Shown here in pieces: positions 33,188 to 39,046 of a stretch of DNA of 64,000 bases (positions within the stretch are counted from its first letter, which is position 1; each line of letters begins with the position of its first letter). The translations under genes and the position numbers were made by a program. Source of the stretch: VGBV01 sp963780395 (GTDB lineage Bacteria > Actinomycetota > Thermoleophilia > Solirubrobacterales > 70-9); contig CAWABY010000010.1 of assembly GCA_963780395.1 (NCBI GenBank), forward strand, positions 182,847 through 246,846, in the 5' to 3' direction. The notes under the pieces were generated by a model. That model did not search any database. It was not told where the DNA came from and saw nothing but the letters and a program-made list of their open reading frames with translations.

Positions 33188-33309
33188 AGGCAACCGCCGC
33201 ATTGGACGAAAAGCGGCGCTGTGCATGGAAAGCAGCACCTTTGGCGTGATACCGCGTAGGCGCGCTCGATTGGCGCGGCTGCGCTCGGGCTGACGGTTTC
33301 GTCCCCTCG
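33188..33309 (+). other. Short non-coding stretch before module copy 2
   Basis: No gene. It contains ATTGGCGCGGCTGCGCTC and CGGGCTGACGGTTTCG, which resemble the sequence preceding module copy 3 (33886-33925). The repeat unit therefore extends about 40-50 bp upstream of the part shared by all three copies. Confidence 0.4.
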
Positions 33310-33446
33310 CACGCCTAGACCACGCCTAGCCCGGCCCAAAATGTACCGAAAATATACCGCCGTGTAGGAGGCTTCTGGCCGTCAAATAGGCACTGGAGCC
33401 TCGACTCGTTGGAGACCAGGTTTCGGGCCCAAACCAAAGGAGAGTC
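33310..33446 (+). promoter_or_regulatory. Repeated upstream module, copy 2
   Basis: It carries ATGTACC 33341-33347 and ATATACC 33352-33358 (11-bp period; one base differs from the other copies), then the conserved TTCTGGCCGTCAAATAGGC and GAGCCTCGACTCGTTGG. The last 35 bp diverge: the CGTTGG/CCGACG hairpin is lost and the ribosome site is AAAGGAGAG. The second heptamer is again 88 bp before the ATG. Confidence 0.65.
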
Positions 33447-33734
33447 ATGAAGAGAAAGATTCGCATCGCAGCGGCGTCGATGGTGGTCGCTGCCGGACTC
33501 ATCGCTGCCGTGGCCGCTCCGGCCTCGGCGGCGCAGCCCGCCAACCAGGCCTGCATCGGTGAGAGCTTGTCGGTTCTCGCGAAACCACCCCAGCCGTCCC
33601 CCGGCTCGTTCGGGGCCGCAGTCGTCAGCTTCGCTCAGGACCCGAGTGGCAGCCCTGGGCTCGGTGATACCGCCCAGGCCGGGGCCGCTGGTCTTATCCC
33701 TGACGACGTATTGCCGAACACCTGTAACGACTGA
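33447..33734 (+). CDS. Small secreted protein
   Basis: Predicted 95 aa. The signal peptide KRKIRIAAASMVVAAGLIAA ends near ASAAQ. The mature part is about 65 residues, with one Cys pair (NQACIGES and PNTCND at the very end) and FGAAVVSFAQDPSGSPGLGD between. It may be a small disulfide-bonded exported protein. No family recognised; similar short SLSVLAKPP...FG proteins occur in Thermoleophilia to my recollection only. Controlled by module copy 2. Confidence 0.7.
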   Translation: MKRKIRIAAASMVVAAGLIAAVAAPASAAQPANQACIGESLSVLAKPPQPSPGSFGAAVVSFAQDPSGSPGLGDTAQAGAAGLIPDDVLPNTCND

Positions 33735-33764
33735 CGCAGTAGTCATTCAGAATTCTCGAAGCGG

Positions 33765-33789
33765 GCGGGGCGGTCCTCAGCCGCCCCGC
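33765..33789 (+). terminator. Hairpin after the 95-aa secreted-protein gene
   Basis: GCGGGGCGG-TCCTCAG-CCGCCCCGC, a perfect 9-bp stem 30 bp after the stop. No U-tract. Confidence 0.6.
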
Positions 33790-33795
33790 TCACTG

Positions 33796-33867
33796 CAATC
33801 GGCGGTTTCTGAACGGGCAGTTCTCGCCTCGCACCCTCCCCCTACGTCGCGGGATACTGCGTGGGCG
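33796..33867 (+). promoter_or_regulatory. Array-head promoter block with truncated head
   Basis: From CAATCGGCGGTTTCTGAACG to the ATG, this ~72-bp block is almost identical to 35038-35110 before array 2, including GGGCAGTTCTCGCCTCGCAC and GATACT (33853-33858) 9 bp before ATG. Here it drives only a 16-codon stub, so it is a head without an array. Confidence 0.65.
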
Positions 33868-33918
33868 ATGTCGGAGGAGAACGTCGACGCAATCGCGCTC
33901 GGCGGCGCCTCGGGCTGA
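33868..33918 (+). pseudogene. SnoaL 5'-end stub fused to regulatory module
   Basis: ATG TCG GAG GAG AAC GTC GAC, the standard SnoaL opening (MSEENVD), continues only to AIALGGASG and stops at TGA 33916-33918. After about seven codons the sequence switches to the DNA that precedes module copy 3. The rest of the gene has been deleted or replaced, giving a precise recombination junction near 33886. Confidence 0.65.
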
Positions 33919-33933
33919 CGGTTCGCGCCCTCC

Positions 33934-34073
33934 CACGCCTAGACCACGCCTAGCCCGGCCCAAAATGTACCGAAAATGTACCGCCGTGTAGGAGCCTTCT
34001 GGCCGTCAAACAAGGCACCGGAGCCTCGGCTCGTTGGGAGTTTCCGACGCCACGACTCGAAGGAGGCCCCGAA
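33934..34073 (+). promoter_or_regulatory. Repeated upstream module, copy 3
   Basis: Two perfect ATGTACC heptamers (33965-33971 and 33976-33982) with an 11-bp period, then GCCTTCTGGCCGTCAAACAAGGC, the hairpin CGTTGG-GAGTTT-CCGACG and GAAGGAGG. The stem is identical to that of copy 1 while the loop differs, which suggests selection on RNA pairing. The second heptamer is 91 bp before the ATG. Confidence 0.65.
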
Positions 34074-34535
34074 ATGAGGGCTAAGACGAAGAAGAAGCAC
34101 GAGATGGGCAGGCGATTCGCGATTCTGATCGGCGTGGCTGCGGTCGGCGTGATGGCGCTCGTTGCGCAGACGGGGGCGGCGGCCTCCGAGGACGTCGTCA
34201 GCTACAAGACGAGGGTGACGGCCCACAAGCACAGCAAAGTGGATGGTGGAGATTGGCACGGCTATTTGGTGTCAGTCCGCGACCCTAATGCGAGGCCGAC
34301 CCCTGCGAACCTGCTCAAGAAGTGCATGGTTGGGCGAAAGGTGATCCTGTTCAAGAAGCGGCCCGGGCCAGATCGCGAGCTCGGCGCTACCCGAAGCACC
34401 TGGGACCGTGGGTGGGGCGAATGGACGTGGGTGGCCCCGAAGACCCGTCGCGTCTATGCCAAGGTGACGCGCAAGGTGGGCGATGGGTTCGTGTGCAGCG
34501 CCGACTACTCGAACGACAAGAACGGCGGCTCCTAG
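34074..34535 (+). CDS. Secreted basic protein of unknown function
   Basis: Predicted 153 aa. It opens MRAKTKKKHEMGRRF, close to the MRAHTKGK of the cupin protein, followed by a signal peptide core (AILIGVAAVGVMALVAQ, cleavage near GAAAS). The mature part is beta-rich: SYKTRVTAHKHSKVDGGDWH, YLVSVRDPNARPTPANLLKK, then CMVGRKVILFKKRPGPDREL and KVTRKVGDGFVCSADYSN. The two Cys (KKCMVGRKV, FVCSADY) are likely a disulfide. This pattern of a small exported domain with CxxGRxVxLF occurs in actinobacterial secreted proteins with a transthyretin/Ig-like shape. Controlled by module copy 3. Confidence 0.75.
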   Translation: MRAKTKKKHEMGRRFAILIGVAAVGVMALVAQTGAAASEDVVSYKTRVTAHKHSKVDGGDWHGYLVSVRDPNARPTPANLLKKCMVGRKVILFKKRPGPDRELGATRSTWDRGWGEWTWVAPKTRRVYAKVTRKVGDGFVCSADYSNDKNGGS

Positions 34536-34575
34536 GCCAGGAGAGAGCGATCCCCGCTCCGAACTGAAATAACCG

Positions 34576-34612
34576 GGCGGGCACCCGCAGCTAGCGAACG
34601 CGGGTGCCCGCC
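34576..34612 (+). terminator. 13-bp-stem terminator after the secreted basic protein
   Basis: GGCGGGCACCCGC (34576-34588) pairs perfectly with GCGGGTGCCCGCC (34600-34612) around AGCTAGCGAAC. The SnoaL relic sequence begins inside its 3' arm (GCCGGGCTGC), marking a junction between the two units. Confidence 0.7.
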
Positions 34613-34680
34613 GGGCTGCGGGAGTAGGGCGTGGCGTCTGGGAAGGTCCCAGGCGCCACGTTGTTGGGAGCGTGCTCCCG
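34607..34680 (+). repeat. SnoaL 3'-end relic plus hairpin, copy 2
   Basis: GCCGGGCTGCGGGAGTAG is a SnoaL tail. It is followed by GGC and a hairpin of 13 bp: GTGGCGTCTGGGA-AGG-TCCCAGGCGCCAC (34631-34659), then GTTGTT and a second hairpin GGGAGCGTGCTCCC. The same order is at 38085-38175. Confidence 0.65.
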
Positions 34681-34703
34681 GCAGATGTCCCGGCATCGGA
34701 CCG

Positions 34704-35000
34704 CTAGTCCCTCGGTGACGGCTCGTCGAGCAGGTTCAGGTACCAGCGGCGTCGCGATCCGATCGTCTTGCACAAGTCCAGCGTCACCCACGCAGAGTCG
34801 GGCTCCGGGTGCCAGTCGTCGTCGCGCACCTGATCTTCGGGGTCGCGGGACGGATCGAAGAGCCGCGCTATCTGCTCACGATCGGACGGCCCCGGCGCTG
34901 CCATCCCACTCTCGCCGCGGTGCCGGCACCAACTTGAACAGAAGACGTGCCCCCGGCGCCTCGGTTGGAACTCGCCGCCGCAGTGCAGACACTCAGTCAC
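34704..35000 (-). CDS. Small zinc-finger-like protein
   Basis: Predicted 98 aa from GTG. The first 27 residues form a zinc-ribbon-like motif, CLHCGG and then VFCSSWCRHR, with four Cys spaced CxxC-14-CxxxC. The rest is charged and Trp-containing (DDDWHPEPDSAWVTLDLCKT), ending LYLNLL-like YLNLLDEPS. It lies antisense between SnoaL array 2 and the secreted-protein genes. It may be a small DNA- or RNA-binding or adaptor protein. Coding status is supported by the cysteine pattern only. Confidence 0.5.
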   Translation of the reverse strand: MTECLHCGGEFQPRRRGHVFCSSWCRHRGESGMAAPGPSDREQIARLFDPSRDPEDQVRDDDWHPEPDSAWVTLDLCKTIGSRRRWYLNLLDEPSPRD

Positions 35001-35037
35001 CAGGGCTCCAGGCGCGCGCGTCTTCTTTGCGCGGACC

Positions 35038-35110
35038 CAATCGGCGGTTTCTTGAGCGGGCAGTTCTCGCCTCGCACCCTCCCCCTCCGCCGCGGGATAC
35101 TGCGTGGGCG
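35038..35110 (+). promoter_or_regulatory. Array-head promoter block of array 2
   Basis: Near-identical to 33796-33867. GATACT (35096-35101) lies 9 bp before ATG 35111. The conserved stretch includes GGCGGTTTCTTGAGCGGGCA with TTGAGC as a possible -35-like element, although its spacing to GATACT (over 35 bp) is too long for a standard pair. Confidence 0.6.
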
Positions 35111-35512
35111 ATGTCGGAGGAGAACGTGGACCTGGTCTACCGTCTGGCTGACGCCCTCAACCGCCAAGAGATCGACGCCGTCCTGGCCCTCGCGGACCCC
35201 GAGATCGAGTATTCCCCGCGCCTCGTGGAGCTGGAGGGGGGCGGCCCTTTCCGCGGCCACGACGGTGTCCGGCGCTGGTGGGAGAGCTGGCGCGGAGTTG
35301 CTCCAGACTTCAGCGTGGAGATCGAGGAGGTCAGAGACCTTGGAGACGCGACCCTTTCGCGGTCGCGTTTTCGCGCACACGGCATAGGGAGTGGCGCGGC
35401 GATCGAGCACACCATCTGGCAGTACGCGGAGTGGCGCCAGCAGAAGTGCGTGCGGTGGCGCACCTTCGCGAGCGAAGCCGAGGCCCTCGAAGCCGCCGGG
35501 CTTGAGGAGTAG
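35111..35512 (+). CDS. SnoaL-like (NTF2 fold) protein, array 2 gene 1
   Basis: Predicted 133 aa: MSEENVDLVYRLADALNRQE at the start and ALEAAGLEE at the end. The start is fixed by the conserved leader. Central region EIEEVRDLGDATLSRSRFRA and HTIWQYAEWRQQKCVRWRTF. It has the NTF2-like cone with an acidic first helix. The unusual QQKCVRW replaces the common DGKI turn. Last codons GAGGAG serve as ribosome site for gene 2. Confidence 0.85.
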   Translation: MSEENVDLVYRLADALNRQEIDAVLALADPEIEYSPRLVELEGGGPFRGHDGVRRWWESWRGVAPDFSVEIEEVRDLGDATLSRSRFRAHGIGSGAAIEHTIWQYAEWRQQKCVRWRTFASEAEALEAAGLEE

Positions 35513-35515
35513 GCG

Positions 35516-35917
35516 ATGTCGCAGGAGAACGTGGAGATCGTGCGGCAGTACTTCCCCGCGTATGACCGGAGCGGCGTGGACGGGCTCGCCGAGTTCTGGC
35601 ATCCGGACATCAACTATCGAGCGGCCGAGGGCGCGCTCGATGACGTCGGGCTGATGGAGGGCCCCGACGCGTTGCGCGACCACCTCCGCCAGTGGGAGGA
35701 GACGTTCGAAAAGGGCCGGATGGAGGTCGAGGAGCTGATCGATGCAGGGGACCAGGTTGTCGCCCTCGTCTGCGCCATCGGGCGGATGAAGGACAGCGAC
35801 GCGGAGATCAACCTCCGCTACGCGATCGTCTTCACAATCCGGGACGGCAAGATCGCCACGGGGCGCGAGTACTTCACCCGAGAGGAAGCCCTCGAAGCCG
35901 CCGGGCTGTCGGAGTAG
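35516..35917 (+). CDS. SnoaL-like (NTF2 fold) protein, array 2 gene 2
   Basis: Predicted 133 aa: MSQENVEIVRQYFPAYDRSG at the start, ALEAAGLSE at the end. Family strands: LIDAGDQVVALVCAIGRMKD and IVFTIRDGKIATGREYFTRE. His/Trp in FWHPDINYRA sit where substrate-contacting residues are found in SnoaL enzymes. Downstream ATG is 3 bp after the stop. Confidence 0.85.
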   Translation: MSQENVEIVRQYFPAYDRSGVDGLAEFWHPDINYRAAEGALDDVGLMEGPDALRDHLRQWEETFEKGRMEVEELIDAGDQVVALVCAIGRMKDSDAEINLRYAIVFTIRDGKIATGREYFTREEALEAAGLSE

Positions 35918-35920
35918 GCG

Positions 35921-36328
35921 ATGTCGGAGGAGAACGTGGAGATGCTTCGCAACAGCTACGCCGCCTTCAATCGTGGCGATTGGGAGGCCGCCCTCTCGAA
36001 CGCCGATCCCGAAATCGAGTGGCGTCTTCATGGCCAACTCGGCATTGACGTCCCGCAGCCCATCCGGGGACGAGAGGCGCTTAAGGCGTTCTGGGCTGAT
36101 TTCTTCGAGATCTGGGACGACTACAAGATGGAGCCGCTGGATTTCATTGACGGAATGGATGGAAGAGTCCTCGCGACGATGCGATTCACCGCTCGCGGCC
36201 AGGGGAGCAGCGTTCCGGTCGAGTTGACGTACTTCTGGGTCCATCTCACCCGCGACGGAGCGATTGTTTCGGTTGACCTCTACCCCGACAGGAGTGACGC
36301 ACTCGAAGCCGCCGGGCTTGAGGAGTAG
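35921..36328 (+). CDS. SnoaL-like (NTF2 fold) protein, array 2 gene 3
   Basis: Predicted 135 aa: MSEENVEMLRNSYAAFNRGD at the start, ALEAAGLEE at the end. Includes AALSNADPEIEWRLHGQLG, then EALKAFWADFFEIWDDYKME. The strand with DGK is altered to HLTRDGAIVSVDLYPDRSD. It is the most aromatic member of array 2. Confidence 0.85.
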   Translation: MSEENVEMLRNSYAAFNRGDWEAALSNADPEIEWRLHGQLGIDVPQPIRGREALKAFWADFFEIWDDYKMEPLDFIDGMDGRVLATMRFTARGQGSSVPVELTYFWVHLTRDGAIVSVDLYPDRSDALEAAGLEE

Positions 36329-36331
36329 GCG

Positions 36332-36733
36332 ATGTCGGAGGAGAACATCGAGGTTGTCCGGCGGGTCTACGAGGGGGTAACTGCCCGGTTGAAGGTGCAT
36401 CGGGAGTTGTTCGACCCCGACTTGGAACTCGACCAAACGGAGGTTCCCCTGGATGTCGTTGGAGTCAGCCGCGGCCTCGAAGCCGCAGAAGAGAGTCTGC
36501 GCGAGTACTGGGAGACCTTCGAGGATTTCCAAATCGAGGTCGAAGAAGTGATGCACGCCGACGAGGCCCAAGTGGTGACTGCCGTTCGCGACGGCGGGCG
36601 GATAAGAGGGAGCGATGCCGAGGTGTGGAACCGCTTCTTCCACGTCTGGACCTTCGGCAACAGCAAGATCATTCGGCTCTCGATACATATGGACCGAAAT
36701 CAGGCCCTCGAAGCCGCCGGGCTGTCGGAGTAG
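36332..36733 (+). CDS. SnoaL-like (NTF2 fold) protein, array 2 gene 4
   Basis: Predicted 133 aa: MSEENIEVVRRVYEGVTARL at the start, ALEAAGLSE at the end. It has GLEAAEESLREYWETFEDFQ and FFHVWTFGNSKIIRLSIHMD, in which NSKI replaces DGKI. The gene opening differs by one codon (AAC ATC) from the usual AAC GTC. Confidence 0.85.
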   Translation: MSEENIEVVRRVYEGVTARLKVHRELFDPDLELDQTEVPLDVVGVSRGLEAAEESLREYWETFEDFQIEVEEVMHADEAQVVTAVRDGGRIRGSDAEVWNRFFHVWTFGNSKIIRLSIHMDRNQALEAAGLSE

Positions 36734-36736
36734 GCG

Positions 36737-37177
36737 ATGTCGGAGGAGAACGTCGAGATCGTGCGGTCGACGTTCGAGCCGTTCGAAGGCGTCAACCTGG
36801 CTGCGATCGACTTGAACGCCGAGGTGATCCGCGAGGCGCTCGGACGGGCCTACTCGCCGGACATCGAGCTCACCACGCTGGCGATAGGGCTCGGACTCGA
36901 CATCAGCGACAGCTACCGCGGATTGGACGGCTTGTTCGAGTACCTGCGGGCGTGGCTCGAGCCCTTCAGCGAGTACTACGTCGAGAACCTCGACTACGTC
37001 GACGCGGGGGACTGCGTTCTCGTTCCGAGTCGGCAGCGGGGGGTCGGGGGCGGTAGCGGCGCGGGGGTCGAGCTCGAGCTCACGACGCTCTACGAGGTGC
37101 AGGACGGTCGAATCACGCGGGTTCACCAATACGACACGCTGGACGAAGCCCTCGAAGCCGCCGGGCTGTCGGAGTAG
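36737..37177 (+). CDS. SnoaL-like (NTF2 fold) protein, array 2 gene 5
   Basis: Predicted 146 aa, the longest of the set: MSEENVEIVRSTFEPFEGVN at the start, ALEAAGLSE at the end. The extra residues lie in the first third (VNLAAIDLNAEVIREALGRA). It keeps TLYEVQDGRITRVHQYDTLD. It is the last member: after TAG the junction reads GCGCCCGCTGCC, so the array ends there. Convergent with the RTX-like gene. Confidence 0.85.
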   Translation: MSEENVEIVRSTFEPFEGVNLAAIDLNAEVIREALGRAYSPDIELTTLAIGLGLDISDSYRGLDGLFEYLRAWLEPFSEYYVENLDYVDAGDCVLVPSRQRGVGGGSGAGVELELTTLYEVQDGRITRVHQYDTLDEALEAAGLSE

Positions 37178-37201
37178 GCGCCCGCTGCCCTTCTCTTGCG
37201 C

Positions 37202-37918
37202 CTAGCGGTCGAGGATTCGCTCGACGTGCCTGAAGGAGTCGTTGCCGCGGCCTCCCCTGGCGGTGTCGAAGCCCCGGCCACCGAAGTGCTCGTCGCCGCC
37301 CCTTCGCCCTAGCAGGAGGTCCGCGCCGTCGCCGCCGTAGAGGATGTCGGCGCCCCGCCCGCCCACCAGGCGGTCAGGCCCCTCGTCGCCCTGCAGCGAG
37401 ACGTAGCCGCTCCCGCCCCCGAACAGGGAGTCGCGCCCCTGTCCCCCCTCGACGTCCACAGGCAGGAAGCCGGCTGGCACGCCCCGAAACAGGTCGTTGC
37501 CGGCCCCCATCAGGACGAAGCCGGAGATCTCGTAGTCGTACTCGACCAGGCTGTGGTCGAGGCGGAGGAAGTCCTTGCCGCCGTGGAGGTTGACGAAGGG
37601 CGAGGCGCCGCCGTAGAGCTCGCAGCGCGCCTCGGCGGGGCCGGCCTGCTGGCAGTCACCCTCGGCCTGAACTCCTCCCAGCTCGTCCCTGACCGCGAGT
37701 GTGTCGGCGCCGATCAGCCTGACGACGACCTGGTCGCGGCCGTTGTCGCCGTAGATGTCGACGGCGGTGTCCTCGGGGTCGCCGTCGAGCGGCCCGTCGA
37801 CTGTGACGGCATCGGCGCCTGCTGCCGGCAGCAGCGTTGCGACCAGCGCCAGCGCCGCGAGCAGCGAGGTCGCCAGCCCGAATCGATCCCGAATGAAGCG
37901 TGAACCCGGGTTCGTCAC
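37202..37918 (-). CDS. Secreted RTX-like calcium-binding repeat protein
   Basis: Predicted 238 aa. Signal peptide near residues 12-37 (FGLATSLLAALALVATLLPA, cleavage near GADA). The first part is beta-rich with DTAVDIYGDNGRDQVVVRLI and a Cys pair (DCQQAGPAEARCELYG). From about residue 140 come glycine/Asp nonapeptide-like repeats: GAGNDLFRG, GGQGRDSLFGG, GGRGADILYGGDGADLLLG and RGGRGNDSF, i.e. RTX parallel beta-roll motifs (GGxGxDxhx) that bind calcium. It ends without a known enzyme domain, so it is probably a surface or matrix protein. It lies between SnoaL arrays 2 and 3 on the opposite strand. Confidence 0.8.
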   Translation of the reverse strand: MTNPGSRFIRDRFGLATSLLAALALVATLLPAAGADAVTVDGPLDGDPEDTAVDIYGDNGRDQVVVRLIGADTLAVRDELGGVQAEGDCQQAGPAEARCELYGGASPFVNLHGGKDFLRLDHSLVEYDYEISGFVLMGAGNDLFRGVPAGFLPVDVEGGQGRDSLFGGGSGYVSLQGDEGPDRLVGGRGADILYGGDGADLLLGRRGGDEHFGGRGFDTARGGRGNDSFRHVERILDR

Positions 37919-38084
37919 GAGATGGCCTCCATAGGATGAAGGCCGCTGCCGTCAAGCCGGTGCGGATGCCACTTCTCCGTTCCCGGCTCTCGGGCGCCAT
38001 GTCCTCGGGGATCAAGTGGTTGTCGCATTGGCACGCTTACCCCAACACGCCGGCCACCCCTGCAGTTGCGCTCGGTCCGCGGCA
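37919..38084 (+). other. Gap upstream of the third SnoaL relic
   Basis: No gene is supported. A frame from 37900 fuses non-family sequence to the SnoaL tail DALEAAGLQE at 38087-38118, showing that a member was truncated here. The promoter of the RTX-like gene should lie in its first 60 bp on the minus strand. Confidence 0.4.
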
Positions 38085-38175
38085 GGACGCCCTCGAAGCC
38101 GCCGGGCTGCAGGAGTAGGGCGTGGCGTCTGGGAACGTCCCAGGCGCCACGTTTTTTTGGGAGTGTGCTCCCGGT
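38085..38175 (+). repeat. SnoaL 3'-end relic plus hairpin, copy 3 (best preserved)
   Basis: GACGCCCTCGAAGCCGCCGG and GCTGCAGGAGTAG are the complete SnoaL tail. Then GGC and the hairpin GTGGCGTCTGGGA-ACG-TCCCAGGCGCCAC (38122-38150), with GTTTTTTT directly after: a full intrinsic terminator. A second hairpin GGGAGTGTGCTCCC follows. Same order as copy 2. Confidence 0.7.
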
Positions 38176-38221
38176 CACTGTCCCTGTGCGCCCGCCAAAA
38201 CGGCGTGCCTCTAGCAAACGA

Positions 38222-38236
38222 GATACTGCGTGGGCG
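38222..38236 (+). promoter_or_regulatory. Array-head leader of array 3 (GATACT box)
   Basis: GATACT (38222-38227) plus GCGTGGGCG before ATG 38237, identical to the other heads, although the sequence further upstream is unrelated to the 72-bp block of array 2. The conserved part is therefore only about 18 bp here. Confidence 0.55.
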
Positions 38237-38644
38237 ATGTCGCAGGAGAACGTGGAGTCATACAAGCGGGGATTGGACGCTTTCAACCGCCGGGACGTCG
38301 AAGCAATGCTGCGAGAACTCGACCCCGAGGTGGTGCTGGAACTGGCGCTTCCGGCGATGTTCGGGGGTGAGGCGACTGTCTTTCGCGGACACGATGAATC
38401 TCGCGAGTTCCTGCGCGACCTGGACGAGGCTTTCGCAGAGTTCAAGGTCGAGATCTCGGAGATTCGGGACCTGGGTGAGCGGCTCGTGACAATCGGCCAC
38501 CTTCACGGGCGTGGCAAGGCAAGTGGGGCGGACGTCGAGTCCCCTATCGGATATGTGATCGACTTCAAGAACGGCAAGGCTGTTCGCTACCGCGACTACT
38601 TCGACCCCAAGGAAGCCCTCGAAGCCGCCGGGCTTCAGGAGTAG
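38237..38644 (+). CDS. SnoaL-like (NTF2 fold) protein, array 3 gene 1
   Basis: Predicted 135 aa from ATG 38237: MSQENVESYKRGLDAFNRRD at the start, ALEAAGLQE at the end. Typical ELDPEVVLELALPAMFGGEA, FKVEISEIRDLGERLVTIGH and IGYVIDFKNGKAVRYRDYFD. Its final codons CAGGAG TAG keep the GGAG ribosome site for gene 2. Confidence 0.85.
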   Translation: MSQENVESYKRGLDAFNRRDVEAMLRELDPEVVLELALPAMFGGEATVFRGHDESREFLRDLDEAFAEFKVEISEIRDLGERLVTIGHLHGRGKASGADVESPIGYVIDFKNGKAVRYRDYFDPKEALEAAGLQE

Positions 38645-38647
38645 GCG

Positions 38648-39043
38648 ATGTCGGAGGAGAACGTCGAGATCGTCCGTTCCATCTACGAGGCCAGCAATCG
38701 CCGGGACTGGGATGCGGCGTTTCGCGACCAGCGCCCAGACGTCGAGATGACGATCTCGCCGGGAATCCGCGGGGGCACCTATCGAGGGCGCGAGCAGATC
38801 CAGGGGTTCTGGGAGGACCTTCGGTCGGCCTTTGAGGCGGTATCCGTCGAGCCGGAGCGGCTGGTTGACAGCGGTGACCAGGTCGTGGCCATCGTGAGGA
38901 GTCGCCTGCAGCCGAAAGGCAGCAGTGGCGAGATCGAGCTCCGGAATGGCTACCTGTGGACGTTCCGCGACGGCAAGATCGCCTCGCTGCGATTGTTTCC
39001 CAAGCCCGAGGAAGCCCTCGAAGCCGCCGGGCTGTCGGAGTAG
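38648..39043 (+). CDS. SnoaL-like (NTF2 fold) protein, array 3 gene 2
   Basis: Predicted 131 aa, the shortest: MSEENVEIVRSIYEASNRRD at the start, ALEAAGLSE at the end. It has RPDVEMTISPGIRGGTYRGR, LVDSGDQVVAIVRSRLQPKG and NGYLWTFRDGKIASLRLFPK. Confidence 0.85.
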   Translation: MSEENVEIVRSIYEASNRRDWDAAFRDQRPDVEMTISPGIRGGTYRGREQIQGFWEDLRSAFEAVSVEPERLVDSGDQVVAIVRSRLQPKGSSGEIELRNGYLWTFRDGKIASLRLFPKPEEALEAAGLSE

Positions 39044-39046
39044 GCG

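Noticed and set aside
34997..37129. 710-residue minus-strand open frame
   Set aside because: It is antisense of SnoaL array 2; its internal repetition (DVLLRHRLLLKPGGFEG) is only the reverse of the repeated gene junctions.
33110..38175. CRISPR array
   Set aside because: The repeats have gene-sized spacing, the spacers are coding, and no cas genes are present.
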